Positions 1 to 6,151 of a stretch of 9,614 nucleotides of DNA are shown here, piece by piece. Origin of the DNA: Candidatus Thiodiazotropha taylori. Lineage in GTDB: Bacteria > Pseudomonadota > Gammaproteobacteria > Chromatiales > Chromatiaceae. The position numbers were made by a program, and so were the translations under genes. The first letter of the stretch is position 1; every line of letters starts with the position of its first letter. The stretch spans positions 1 to 9,614 of the forward strand of contig JAHRHW010000148.1 in assembly GCA_019100305.1 (NCBI GenBank), read 5' to 3'. The notes beneath the pieces are model-generated. The model worked only from the letters and a program-made list of their open reading frames with translations, made no database searches and was not told the DNA's origin.

Positions 1-2
1 CC

Positions 3-488
3 CATGCCATACCGATCAAGCCTCAATCCCAACAGCATCAACCGGTTGCCAGCCAGCCCGCTGAAAAACCAGAACAGAAGACGGTAGTGAAGGCAGCGCC
101 AGCGAAAGCCACGGCTGAACCAGCCTCAAAAGCCAAGCCCGAGCCGAAAGCCAAACCCGAGCCGAAAGCCAAACCGGTTGTGAGTAAAAAATCGGTCGAA
201 AAGAGTGAGCCAAAGCCGAGTGGCAAGCAAACCAAACCGCGTCCTTCTCCCACTGCCTGGATAATCCAGGTGGCCAGTCTGACAAATGAGAGCAACGCCA
301 ATAAACTGGTGCAGAGATTACGCAAAGCGGATCTGCCAGCACAGATGGCACCGGTTAAATTGAACGGAAAGCCACACTATCGTGTCAGAGTAGGTCCTGA
401 GGTGGATCACAGACTTGCTGAAAAGATGCTTGCTAAGATAAAGAGAGAATTTAAATTGAATCCAAAACTGATGCGCTACCCTGAATAA
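3..488 (+). CDS. SPOR-domain protein, C-terminal part (5' end outside window)
   Basis: The reading frame is open from the left edge, so the real start lies upstream; a GTG at 87 is only an internal codon. The visible part has a low-complexity Ala/Pro/Lys/Glu linker (about 3-250) and a C-terminal SPOR domain (about 255-480), beginning at TAWIIQVASL and ending with a YRVRVGP stretch and a short helix. SPOR domains bind peptidoglycan stripped of stem peptides, usually at division septa, so this is probably a periplasmic domain anchored by an unseen N-terminal membrane segment. The linker fits a spacer that crosses the periplasm. It ends 47 bases before gspC on the same strand, so co-transcription is possible. 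Whether it is DedD-like, DamX-like or an ExeA-type ATPase fused to SPOR cannot be told without the missing part. Confidence 0.85.
   Translation, partial: HAIPIKPQSQQHQPVASQPAEKPEQKTVVKAAPAKATAEPASKAKPEPKAKPEPKAKPVVSKKSVEKSEPKPSGKQTKPRPSPTAWIIQVASLTNESNANKLVQRLRKADLPAQMAPVKLNGKPHYRVRVGPEVDHRLAEKMLAKIKREFKLNPKLMRYPE
129..176 (+). repeat. 18-bp in-frame tandem repeat (KAKPEP units)
   Basis: Units at 129-146 and 147-164 differ by a single base (AAG versus AAA), and a partial third unit covers 165-176. Each encodes Lys-Ala-Lys-Pro-Glu-Pro in the linker of the SPOR protein. Because the unit is a multiple of three, copy-number changes would alter linker length without breaking the frame. Confidence 0.85.
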
Positions 489-535
489 GGGAGGCTGATT
501 GGATTAGCGATAACAGGCTCGAGTGGATAACTGAG

Positions 536-1486
536 ATGAATTTTGCAACACGCGCGCAATCCTATCTGGATGGATGGGTAGGCGAGAAGAGTACCCCAAA
601 ATGGTTGGAGGGCTTCGTCAGCAATCAGTTGCCGATCGTTGTTGCCATACTCTTGATTCTGCTGATCAGCTGGCGTGCCGCTGAACTTACCTGGGGAATG
701 ATACCGGTACCGGATGTGCCCTATCATCGTGCTCCCACAGAAACCCAGCAAACCAGCTCGGATAACTCATCCTCAAGCAGTGATACACGACTCTCAAAGG
801 TCTCGGGTCTGCATCTGTTCGGCAAAGCCGGAGCCGTTAAAAAACCGAAGAAAGTCGATAAAAAAGCACCGGAAACCCGCCTGAATCTGACCTTGCATGG
901 AGTTTTCGTTGCAGATCTGCCGGAAAACGGTGCAGCAATCATCGCCAAGGGCTCTGACCAGAAATATCACAAAGTGGGCAGTGCGGTGATGTCCGGTGTC
1001 ACTCTGCAGGCGGTCTATACAGACCGGGTAGTACTGCTGCGAAAGGGACAGTCTGAAGTACTGCGTTTCCCCAAGCGGAAGAACAACAGCGCTCCAAGTA
1101 AACGAAAGTCTGGAAAATCCTCAAAACGAACGGTCAAAACCAAGGACAATTTTGGCCCGGGTCCGGTATCGCGTAATCCCAATCTGAGTAAATACCGGGA
1201 TATGTTGCAACAGGAGCCATTGAAGGTATTTGAGTATGTCAGATTTGTGCCGGTGAAATCCCGTGACGGTATGAAAGGCTATCGAATCCTGCCGCAGAAG
1301 AATCGGGAGCTCTACAATCAACTCGGGGTGAGACCTTCGGATCTGGTTACCGCAGTCAATGGCGTACCCTTGACCAATGACAAGGAGGCGATGAAGCTGA
1401 TGGATCAGCTGAAAGATGCCTCAAACCTCCAAGTGGATATCATCCGTAACGGTCAAAGCCGGACCTTGAGTTTCGATCTCAATTAG
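536..1486 (+). CDS. gspC: Type II secretion system inner-membrane protein GspC
   Basis: GspC links the inner-membrane platform of the type II secretion system to the outer-membrane secretin GspD and helps select substrates. The 316-residue protein has the family layout: a short cytoplasmic N-terminus, one membrane segment (about 33-46), a Ser/Thr-rich stretch, a homology region (about 85-180) with the typical GLHLFG motif and TDRVVLLRKGQSEVLRF, a basic linker (about 180-205), and a C-terminal PDZ domain (about 238-314) with LGVRPSDLVTAVNGVPL. The ATG at 536 has a GGAT stretch upstream and puts the membrane segment at the expected place. No gspD follows: the next gene is a convergent dehydrogenase. 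Identity rests on domain order and motifs. A generic PDZ membrane protein is the alternative, but the homology region argues against it. Confidence 0.88.
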   Translation: MNFATRAQSYLDGWVGEKSTPKWLEGFVSNQLPIVVAILLILLISWRAAELTWGMIPVPDVPYHRAPTETQQTSSDNSSSSSDTRLSKVSGLHLFGKAGAVKKPKKVDKKAPETRLNLTLHGVFVADLPENGAAIIAKGSDQKYHKVGSAVMSGVTLQAVYTDRVVLLRKGQSEVLRFPKRKNNSAPSKRKSGKSSKRTVKTKDNFGPGPVSRNPNLSKYRDMLQQEPLKVFEYVRFVPVKSRDGMKGYRILPQKNRELYNQLGVRPSDLVTAVNGVPLTNDKEAMKLMDQLKDASNLQVDIIRNGQSRTLSFDLN

Positions 1487-1494
1487 TTTTTTTT
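1466..1494 (+). terminator. Weak intrinsic terminator candidate after gspC
   Basis: A short inverted repeat TTGAG/CTCAA (1466-1470 and 1478-1482, 7-base loop) overlaps the end of gspC and is followed by eight T residues (1487-1494) just after the TAG stop. The stem is only 5 bp and four bases separate it from the T run, so this is a weak call; position and the convergent downstream gene support it. Confidence 0.35.
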
Positions 1495-1520
1495 AGCTGA
1501 TCAGGCCGCTAATTAAGGCT

Positions 1521-1570
1521 CATCACCACAAATACACGCAAATGAACGATTGGCGTCCATTCGCGGCTTG
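1521..1570. repeat. Degenerate intergenic repeat with hairpin
   Basis: Between the convergent gspC and dehydrogenase genes lies CACGCAAATGAACG followed by TGGCGTCCATTCGCGG. Positions 1537-1548 and 1554-1565 pair at 10 of 12 positions around a 5-base loop (ATTGG). The composition resembles short noncoding repeats scattered between genes in many gammaproteobacterial genomes. A related 16-base piece occurs at 5030-5045, matching at 13 of 16 positions with only transitions between them. It could also help end transcription from both sides. Confidence 0.55.
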
Positions 1571-1601
1571 AATGAGTGTTAACAGACCCTAGCAAGCAAT
1601 C

Positions 1602-2468
1602 TCAGCGTTTACCGCTTGCGGATACCTTCAACAGTATCCGGTCCATGCCCCGACTGGTCAGGAGACGTCGCAGCATGCCAAACAGGTAGGTCGGGAAGGT
1701 GACCGGATAGCGGATTTTCGGTCTTGGGCTTTCAAGGGCATGTATGACTTTTTTCAAAACAGCCTCAGCCGGCAGAGTGAATGGGGTAGCTGCTCCCTGT
1801 TTGCGAAGTCGCTCCAGTGTCGACTGGTAGTAGGCCCTGTGTACCGAACGCTCCGGATCGATGTTTTTCTGCCACATCGCCAGGGCATTGTCGCGGAACC
1901 GGCTCTCAATGGGGCCCGGCTCGATAAGTGACACTTTGATGCCGGATTCCGCCAATTCCAGGCGCAGAGTATCTGTCAGTCCCTCAAGGGCATATTTGCT
2001 GGCCACATAGGCGCCCCGGTATGGCAAGGTCATGAAACCGAGAATCGAGCTGTTCTGAATGATGCGTCCTGTCTGCTGCGCTCTCATTACCGGGATTACA
2101 CGGCAGGTCAGGTCATGCCAGCCAAAAAAGTTGGTCTCGAACTGTTCACGCAATACCTCAACACTCAGATCCTCCACTGCGCCAACCTGGCCGTAGGCTC
2201 CGTTATTGAACAGTGCATAGAGTGTTCCGCCGGTATCCTCCAGTACCTGTTCCAAAGTATTCGCGATGCTTGCACTCTCCGTCAGATCCAGTCGGAAGGA
2301 CTTGAAACCCTGTTGCTGAAGCATGCTGACATCCTCCGCCTTGCGTGCGCTGGTATAGACCGCATAGCCACGCTCCTTCAAGCCTCTGGCGACACACAGG
2401 CCGATGCCGCTGGAGCAGCCGGTGATCAGTATGCTTTTGTTATCTGTCATGGTTATGATCGACCCCAT
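1602..2468 (-). CDS. Short-chain dehydrogenase/reductase, YbbO-like
   Basis: This is a classical SDR oxidoreductase, probably NADP(H)-dependent and acting on aldehydes or ketones in the cytoplasm; the true substrate is unknown. Seen in the sequence: the nucleotide-binding TGCSSGIG (residues 16-23), NNGAYG (88-93), the catalytic serine in NSSILG (about 140), the YVASK active site (Y154, K158), and IEPGPI. The whole protein resembles my memory of Escherichia coli YbbO, including the C-terminal RYPVTFPTYLFGMLRRLL stretch. The usual NNAG motif appears here as NNGA, which I believe is normal in one subgroup. The first ATG (2468) has no clear ribosome-binding site. The ATG at 2450 gives MTDNKSILITG, which fits the family start better and may be the true one (282 residues). 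The gene stands alone, divergent from pomA. Confidence 0.9.
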   Translation of the reverse strand: MGSIITMTDNKSILITGCSSGIGLCVARGLKERGYAVYTSARKAEDVSMLQQQGFKSFRLDLTESASIANTLEQVLEDTGGTLYALFNNGAYGQVGAVEDLSVEVLREQFETNFFGWHDLTCRVIPVMRAQQTGRIIQNSSILGFMTLPYRGAYVASKYALEGLTDTLRLELAESGIKVSLIEPGPIESRFRDNALAMWQKNIDPERSVHRAYYQSTLERLRKQGAATPFTLPAEAVLKKVIHALESPRPKIRYPVTFPTYLFGMLRRLLTSRGMDRILLKVSASGKR

Positions 2469-2519
2469 CTTGTGGTTAATCGACTGAGCGAAATCAGCCC
2501 GTCAGACTCAATCAGGAAT

Positions 2520-2546
2520 TAAAGTTTGTCTCAATCTGACCGCTAA
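2520..2546 (+). promoter_or_regulatory. Sigma-28 (FliA)-like promoter for pomAB-PilZ
   Basis: TAAA at 2520-2523, a spacer of exactly 15 bases, then ACCGCTAA at 2539-2546. The gammaproteobacterial FliA consensus is TAAA-N15-GCCGATAA, so the -35 matches fully and the -10 matches at 6 of 8 positions. It lies about 100 bases upstream of pomA in the correct orientation. Stator genes are commonly late, FliA-dependent genes. Assigned by eye; no transcript evidence. Confidence 0.55.
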
Positions 2547-2646
2547 ACCAAACAGATTAAATGTTCAGAGGCAAATCTCAACAACCGAGCTTGAAATTTG
2601 TTCTCGATGAGCACAATAACGGCAACGGAGTTTCGGAGAGAACTAG

Positions 2647-3405
2647 GTGGACATTGCGACACTGGTTGGTCTATTAGGTGGTTTCGGCATTATCATTGGG
2701 GCGATCGCTTCAGGTGGCGACGTAATGCTGTTTGTCAATGTTCCCTCACTACTGATTGTTGTGGGTGGCACCTTCATGGTGACGCTGATGCAGGTGTCAC
2801 TCGGTGACTTCCTGGGATCATTCAGCATCGGCATGAAGGCCTTTTTCTATAAGACCGATGACCCCAAAAAACTGATCGAGGAAGCCGTTGAGCTGGCGGA
2901 TATCGCCAGAAAGAACGGCCTGCTGGCCTTGGAGGGGCAGGAGATATCCAACGGTTTTCTCAAACAGGGAATCGGACTCTGTGTGGATGGCCACGATCCA
3001 GTGCTGGTCAACAAATTGCTCACCAAGGATATCGATCTGACCATTCAGCGCCATGAGGTGGGACAGACTATGTTCAAAAACATGGCTACCATGGCACCGG
3101 CCATGGGCATGATCGGAACACTGGTGGGTCTGGTGCAGATGTTGGCGAACATGTCTGACCCAGCCAGTATCGGTCCGGCCATGGCGGTTGCCCTGTTGAC
3201 CACCCTTTACGGTGCGGTCATCGCGAATGCTTTCGCAACCCCGATGTCGGAAAAGCTGGCCAGAGCCAGTTCCATGGAGAAGACCAACAAATCGTTGATT
3301 ATCGAAACCATCTCCGGTATTCAGGAGGGTATGAATCCACGGGTGCTGGAGCAGCTGTTGAGTACCTATCTGCCCACCGGTAAGCGTCCTGTACAGGAAG
3401 GCTGA
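2647..3405 (+). CDS. pomA: Flagellar motor stator protein PomA (MotA family)
   Basis: PomA is the four-helix stator subunit that, with PomB, carries ions across the inner membrane and pushes on the rotor protein FliG. The 252-residue protein matches family length. It starts at a GTG, with GGAG at 2635-2638 eight bases upstream, giving MDIATLVGLLGGFG, typical of PomA. Membrane segments are near 3-22, 30-48, 148-170 and 178-198. The cytoplasmic loop holds R88, K89, E96 and E99, charged residues that face FliG in the family, while the position of E97 is glycine. The core APAMGMIGTLVGLV (150-163) is intact. By remembered alignment to Vibrio PomA, D31 is Asn and D148 is Thr here. It is followed after 2 bases by pomB. 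The close match to the Vibrio type suggests sodium, but the ion is not proven. Confidence 0.93.
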   Translation: MDIATLVGLLGGFGIIIGAIASGGDVMLFVNVPSLLIVVGGTFMVTLMQVSLGDFLGSFSIGMKAFFYKTDDPKKLIEEAVELADIARKNGLLALEGQEISNGFLKQGIGLCVDGHDPVLVNKLLTKDIDLTIQRHEVGQTMFKNMATMAPAMGMIGTLVGLVQMLANMSDPASIGPAMAVALLTTLYGAVIANAFATPMSEKLARASSMEKTNKSLIIETISGIQEGMNPRVLEQLLSTYLPTGKRPVQEG

Positions 3406-3407
3406 GG

Positions 3408-4274
3408 ATGGCTGACGAGTGCCCCAAATGTCCTGAAGGGCTACCCCCATGGCTGGCGACTTTTGCCGATCTGATGTCACTGCTGATGTGCTTCTTTGTG
3501 CTGCTGCTCTCTTTTGCCGAGGTGGATGCACAACGCTTCAAGAAGATGGCGGAATCGATGAAGGATGCGTTTGGCGTGCAGCGGGAGATTCCAGCAGTGG
3601 AGATCGTCAAGGGCACCAGCGTGATCATGCAGGAGTTCAGTCCCGGTAAACCCGAACCCTCACCGATCGAAGACATTCGGCAGATTACCAGTGATCTGGA
3701 GCAGGAGTTTCTTGACCGGGAATCCAAAGACGCGAGTGATGTGGATGAAGCCAAGGCGGCAATGCAGGCAGAGCTGGAGCGAGAGGTGCAGGCACAGGCT
3801 GAAGAGCTTCAGGAGATGCTCGAGTCCGAGATCAGTGACGGCCTGATCGATGTGGAGACAGAGTCGACCAATATCATCATTCGTATTCAGGAGAAGGGTT
3901 CATTCCCCTCTGGCAGAGCCAACCTGAATCCCGATTTCTTTGAAGTCATTTCAAAAATAACCGAAGTGATCGCCACAACTCCGGGTAAGATCATTGTGGC
4001 CGGGCACACCGACAATATTCCGATTTCCACCCGGCGGTTCCGCTCCAACTGGGAGCTGTCTTCAGCTCGGGCCGTGACGGTGGTGCATGCCATGTTGAGC
4101 AACGCCTCCATTGAAGAGGACCGTTTTCTAATCCAGGGCTATGCTGATTCCCAGCCTCTGGTAGACAATGAAACCGCTGAGAATCGGGCTCAGAACAGAC
4201 GGGTTGAGCTGGTGATCAGACGTGGTGAGGATGTTGAACTCGATACTGAACCGACCGAAATCCCTGAGGAATAA
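3408..4274 (+). CDS. pomB: Flagellar motor stator protein PomB (MotB family)
   Basis: PomB is the stator subunit that holds the ion-binding aspartate and anchors the stator to peptidoglycan. The 288-residue protein has a short N-terminus with a CPKC pair, one membrane segment (about 15-36) with the essential aspartate D21 in FADLMSLLMCFF, an amphipathic plug region (about 40-60), a Glu/Ala-rich segment likely to be helical or coiled coil (about 92-145), and a C-terminal OmpA-like domain (about 155-272) with GHTDN (199-203), NWELSSARA and NRAQNRRVEL. D21, C28 and F30 correspond to Vibrio PomB D24, C31 and F33 by remembered alignment, which supports the sodium-type class. The ATG is two bases after the pomA stop, so translation is probably coupled. 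Confidence 0.94.
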   Translation: MADECPKCPEGLPPWLATFADLMSLLMCFFVLLLSFAEVDAQRFKKMAESMKDAFGVQREIPAVEIVKGTSVIMQEFSPGKPEPSPIEDIRQITSDLEQEFLDRESKDASDVDEAKAAMQAELEREVQAQAEELQEMLESEISDGLIDVETESTNIIIRIQEKGSFPSGRANLNPDFFEVISKITEVIATTPGKIIVAGHTDNIPISTRRFRSNWELSSARAVTVVHAMLSNASIEEDRFLIQGYADSQPLVDNETAENRAQNRRVELVIRRGEDVELDTEPTEIPEE

Positions 4275-4289
4275 ATAGGAGTCAGACCG

Positions 4290-4913
4290 ATGTCTATCGA
4301 TGATCAGGAAAAAATCCAGGATGAACGCAGGGAGTTTTTCCGTATAGACGATTCGATCCGAGTAAGTTACCGGGTGATTGCGGCGGCCGACATTCCCGCC
4401 AGTATTGATGAGCAGCTGAGGGCAGGGGAGCGGTTTACCGTCATGACCCGGCTGCAGGAGATCAGCCAGCACCTGTCTGCCTCAATGCATCGTATCGAAC
4501 AGCGGGATACCGATATCGCCGACTATCTGAAAGCGCTGGATGAAAAGATCAATCTGCTGGGCCGCAGTTTCCTGACAGAAGCCCGGGAGCTGCTCGATCG
4601 GCCCTCACAGCAGGTCAATCTGAGTGCCGGTGGCTTGGCAATGGATATCACCGAAGAGGTTGAAGTCGGCTCCAAGGTGGAAGTCAAGATGCTGCTGCTG
4701 CCCTCATTTTCTGGCCTGCTGGCGTATGGGGAGGTGGTTGGAAGTGAGCCATCTGACGGCGAGCATGAGGGCTACCCATACCATGTGCGGATCAATTTCA
4801 CCAAGATTCGGGGTTCGGATCAGGATGCGCTGATACGACACATCACCCGTCGACAGGGTGAGATGCTGAGGCAGCGCCGTGAAATGAAGGAGCTGGAAGA
4901 GGACGGTTCCTGA
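4290..4913 (+). CDS. PilZ-domain protein with helical insert, stator operon
   Basis: PilZ domains bind cyclic di-GMP through an RxxxR motif and a (D/N)xSxxG motif. Both are present: RREFFR with R14 and R18, and NLSAGG with N110, S112 and G115. They are about 91 residues apart, whereas usual PilZ domains have roughly 20-35 between them. The insert (about 33-105) is rich in Leu, Glu, Arg and Gln and looks helical, so it probably oligomerises or contacts a partner. A tetrameric PilZ protein from Xanthomonas with long extra helices is a possible relative. The rest of the beta barrel (about 108-175) and a charged C-terminal helix (about 178-205) follow. AGGAG at 4277-4281 supports the ATG. It lies 15 bases after pomB, so it is probably a c-di-GMP-dependent regulator of the stator, analogous in role to YcgR or FlgZ. 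That role is inferred. Confidence 0.85.
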   Translation: MSIDDQEKIQDERREFFRIDDSIRVSYRVIAAADIPASIDEQLRAGERFTVMTRLQEISQHLSASMHRIEQRDTDIADYLKALDEKINLLGRSFLTEARELLDRPSQQVNLSAGGLAMDITEEVEVGSKVEVKMLLLPSFSGLLAYGEVVGSEPSDGEHEGYPYHVRINFTKIRGSDQDALIRHITRRQGEMLRQRREMKELEEDGS

Positions 4914-4920
4914 AAGACAT

Positions 4921-5050
4921 CTAACCGCGAATACGAGCTTTTAGTATTTCCTGTATTTAGCACTGAGTGACACCCAAAAACCACCACTCCAGTTACTGAT
5001 TCTTCTGATTCGCGGAAATTTGCGGTGCGTGGCGTCTGTTTGCGGATACA
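4921..5050. repeat. Degenerate intergenic repeat with inverted ends
   Basis: The spacer between the PilZ gene and fmdB contains CCGCGAAT (4925-4932) and its exact reverse complement ATTCGCGG (5008-5015), followed by a GC-rich tract with spaced TTTGCGG words. TGGCGTCTGTTTGCGG (5030-5045) resembles 1551-1566 in the gspC spacer. It has no open frame of note and no clear terminator. I read it as a decayed copy of a dispersed noncoding repeat. Confidence 0.45.
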
Positions 5051-5094
5051 AACCCTTACCCACACCCATGGTCAGGCTTAGGATTTAAACGGCC

Positions 5095-5130
5095 TTGAAT
5101 ATTAGTCTGTCGTGCCCAATATGGTAGGAT
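5095..5130 (+). promoter_or_regulatory. Possible sigma-70 promoter for fmdB cluster
   Basis: TTGAAT (5095-5100) could be a -35 box, with TATGGT (5120-5125) or TAGGAT (5125-5130) as -10. The spacing of 19 or 24 bases is longer than the ideal 17, so this is tentative. It is the best candidate in the spacer and lies about 65 bases before the fmdB start. Confidence 0.25.
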
Positions 5131-5194
5131 TCAGCAATTCCAGGTGGCTGAGCTCGATTCTGTCGCCTAAACCGAATATTGAGGAAGCACGAAA

Positions 5195-5455
5195 ATGCCG
5201 ATTTATGAGTATCGTTGCCAGGCCTGTGACCATGAGTTGGAGGCGATGCAGAAGATGAGCGATGAGCCCCTGACAGAATGCCCTGAATGCAAACAGGATA
5301 GCCTCAAGAAGCTCATCTCAGCAGCTGGATTCCGCCTCAAGGGTAGTGGCTGGTATGAGACGGATTTCAAGAGCGGCAACAAGAAAAATGTCCACGATAC
5401 TGGTATATCAGCAGGGAAATCAAAGGGCGGCGGTGGCGGCTCTTGTGGCTGTTAA
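5195..5455 (+). CDS. FmdB-family zinc-ribbon protein
   Basis: A small protein (86 residues) starting MPIYEYRCQAC, the hallmark of the FmdB regulatory-protein family. Two CxxC pairs (C8/C11 and C29/C32) should bind one zinc as a ribbon. The tail is Gly/Ser/Lys rich and ends SCGC, adding C84 and C86. The family name comes from a proposed regulator of formamidase genes, but the cellular role of most members is unknown. GAGGAAG at 5181-5187 is a good ribosome-binding site. It stands 21 bases before the DUF502 gene in a cluster with aspS, an order I recognise from other gammaproteobacteria, which suggests a housekeeping role. Confidence 0.9.
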   Translation: MPIYEYRCQACDHELEAMQKMSDEPLTECPECKQDSLKKLISAAGFRLKGSGWYETDFKSGNKKNVHDTGISAGKSKGGGGGSCGC

Positions 5456-5476
5456 GACAGTTTTTTGGATCTCTGA

Positions 5477-6103
5477 ATGACATACTTACGTCGTTACCTG
5501 GTAGCTGGTCTGCTGGTCTGGTTACCGCTTGGGGCGAGCTATCTGGTGGTCAGTCTGCTGGTGGACTGGATGGATCGCAGCCTGCTGCTGCTTCCACAAG
5601 CCTATCGCCCGGAGAGTCTGCTGGGATTCCATGTTCCGGGGCTGGGCGTCGTGCTCTCCCTGGTGATTCTGTTCATTACCGGCCTGGTGGCAGCAAATCT
5701 GTTCGGCCGCCGTCTGGTGAAGCTGTGGGAGGCGATGGTCTCCCGTATTCCTCTGGTCAGGTCCGTCTACTCCGCTGTCAAACAGCTGGTGGAGACGATG
5801 TTTGCCGACAACGGCAGGTCGTTCCGCAAAGTTGTACTGGTGGAGTTTCCCCGACGCGGGCTTTGGACCCTGGCCTTTCTAACCAATGAGGAGAGTGGTC
5901 CGATCCAGGAGGCGCTCGGGCGCGAACTGGTGAGTGTCTACATTCCCACCACACCCAACCCCACCGGGGGCTATTTCGTACTTCTGCCCAAGGAGGAAGT
6001 TCGGGAGTTGGAGATGAGTGTGGATGACGGATTGAAAATGTTGCTCTCGATGGGAGCGGTAAACTCAACCTCCGGGCTTGCAGAGGCGCAAGCCAAGCCG
6101 TAA
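5477..6103 (+). CDS. DUF502-family inner-membrane protein
   Basis: A 208-residue membrane protein of unknown function. Two hydrophobic segments (about 7-30 and 54-76) are followed by a soluble domain with the family's conserved stretches: RIPLVRSVYSAVKQL (90-104), GLWTLAFLTNE (128-138), and VYIPTTPNPTGGYFVLLPKE (154-173). The Pro/Gly-rich loop is the most conserved part of the family. It lies between fmdB (21 bases upstream) and aspS (48 bases downstream), all on the same strand, so the genes are probably co-transcribed. I know of no proven function and assign none. Confidence 0.88.
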   Translation: MTYLRRYLVAGLLVWLPLGASYLVVSLLVDWMDRSLLLLPQAYRPESLLGFHVPGLGVVLSLVILFITGLVAANLFGRRLVKLWEAMVSRIPLVRSVYSAVKQLVETMFADNGRSFRKVVLVEFPRRGLWTLAFLTNEESGPIQEALGRELVSVYIPTTPNPTGGYFVLLPKEEVRELEMSVDDGLKMLLSMGAVNSTSGLAEAQAKP

Positions 6104-6151
6104 CATTCCCGCTTTTTAGCCGTTCCAGCGAAATCTCACAGGATAATACCC

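Noticed and set aside
2115..2522. Plus-strand 135-codon frame opposite the dehydrogenase
   Set aside because: It is antisense to a gene with all SDR motifs and has no independent support.
2818..3531. Long minus-strand frame (237 codons) opposite pomA and pomB
   Set aside because: It lies entirely opposite two well-supported genes and its composition (many His, Gln, Arg) is typical of an antisense shadow.
4914..5194. Possible small RNA or riboswitch ahead of fmdB
   Set aside because: No known riboswitch pattern and no hairpin plus T run were seen. The inverted words are better explained by the degenerate repeat.
5443..5889. Plus-strand 148-codon frame overlapping fmdB and the DUF502 gene
   Set aside because: It is Gly/Ser/Pro-rich and out of frame with the clearly conserved DUF502 protein.
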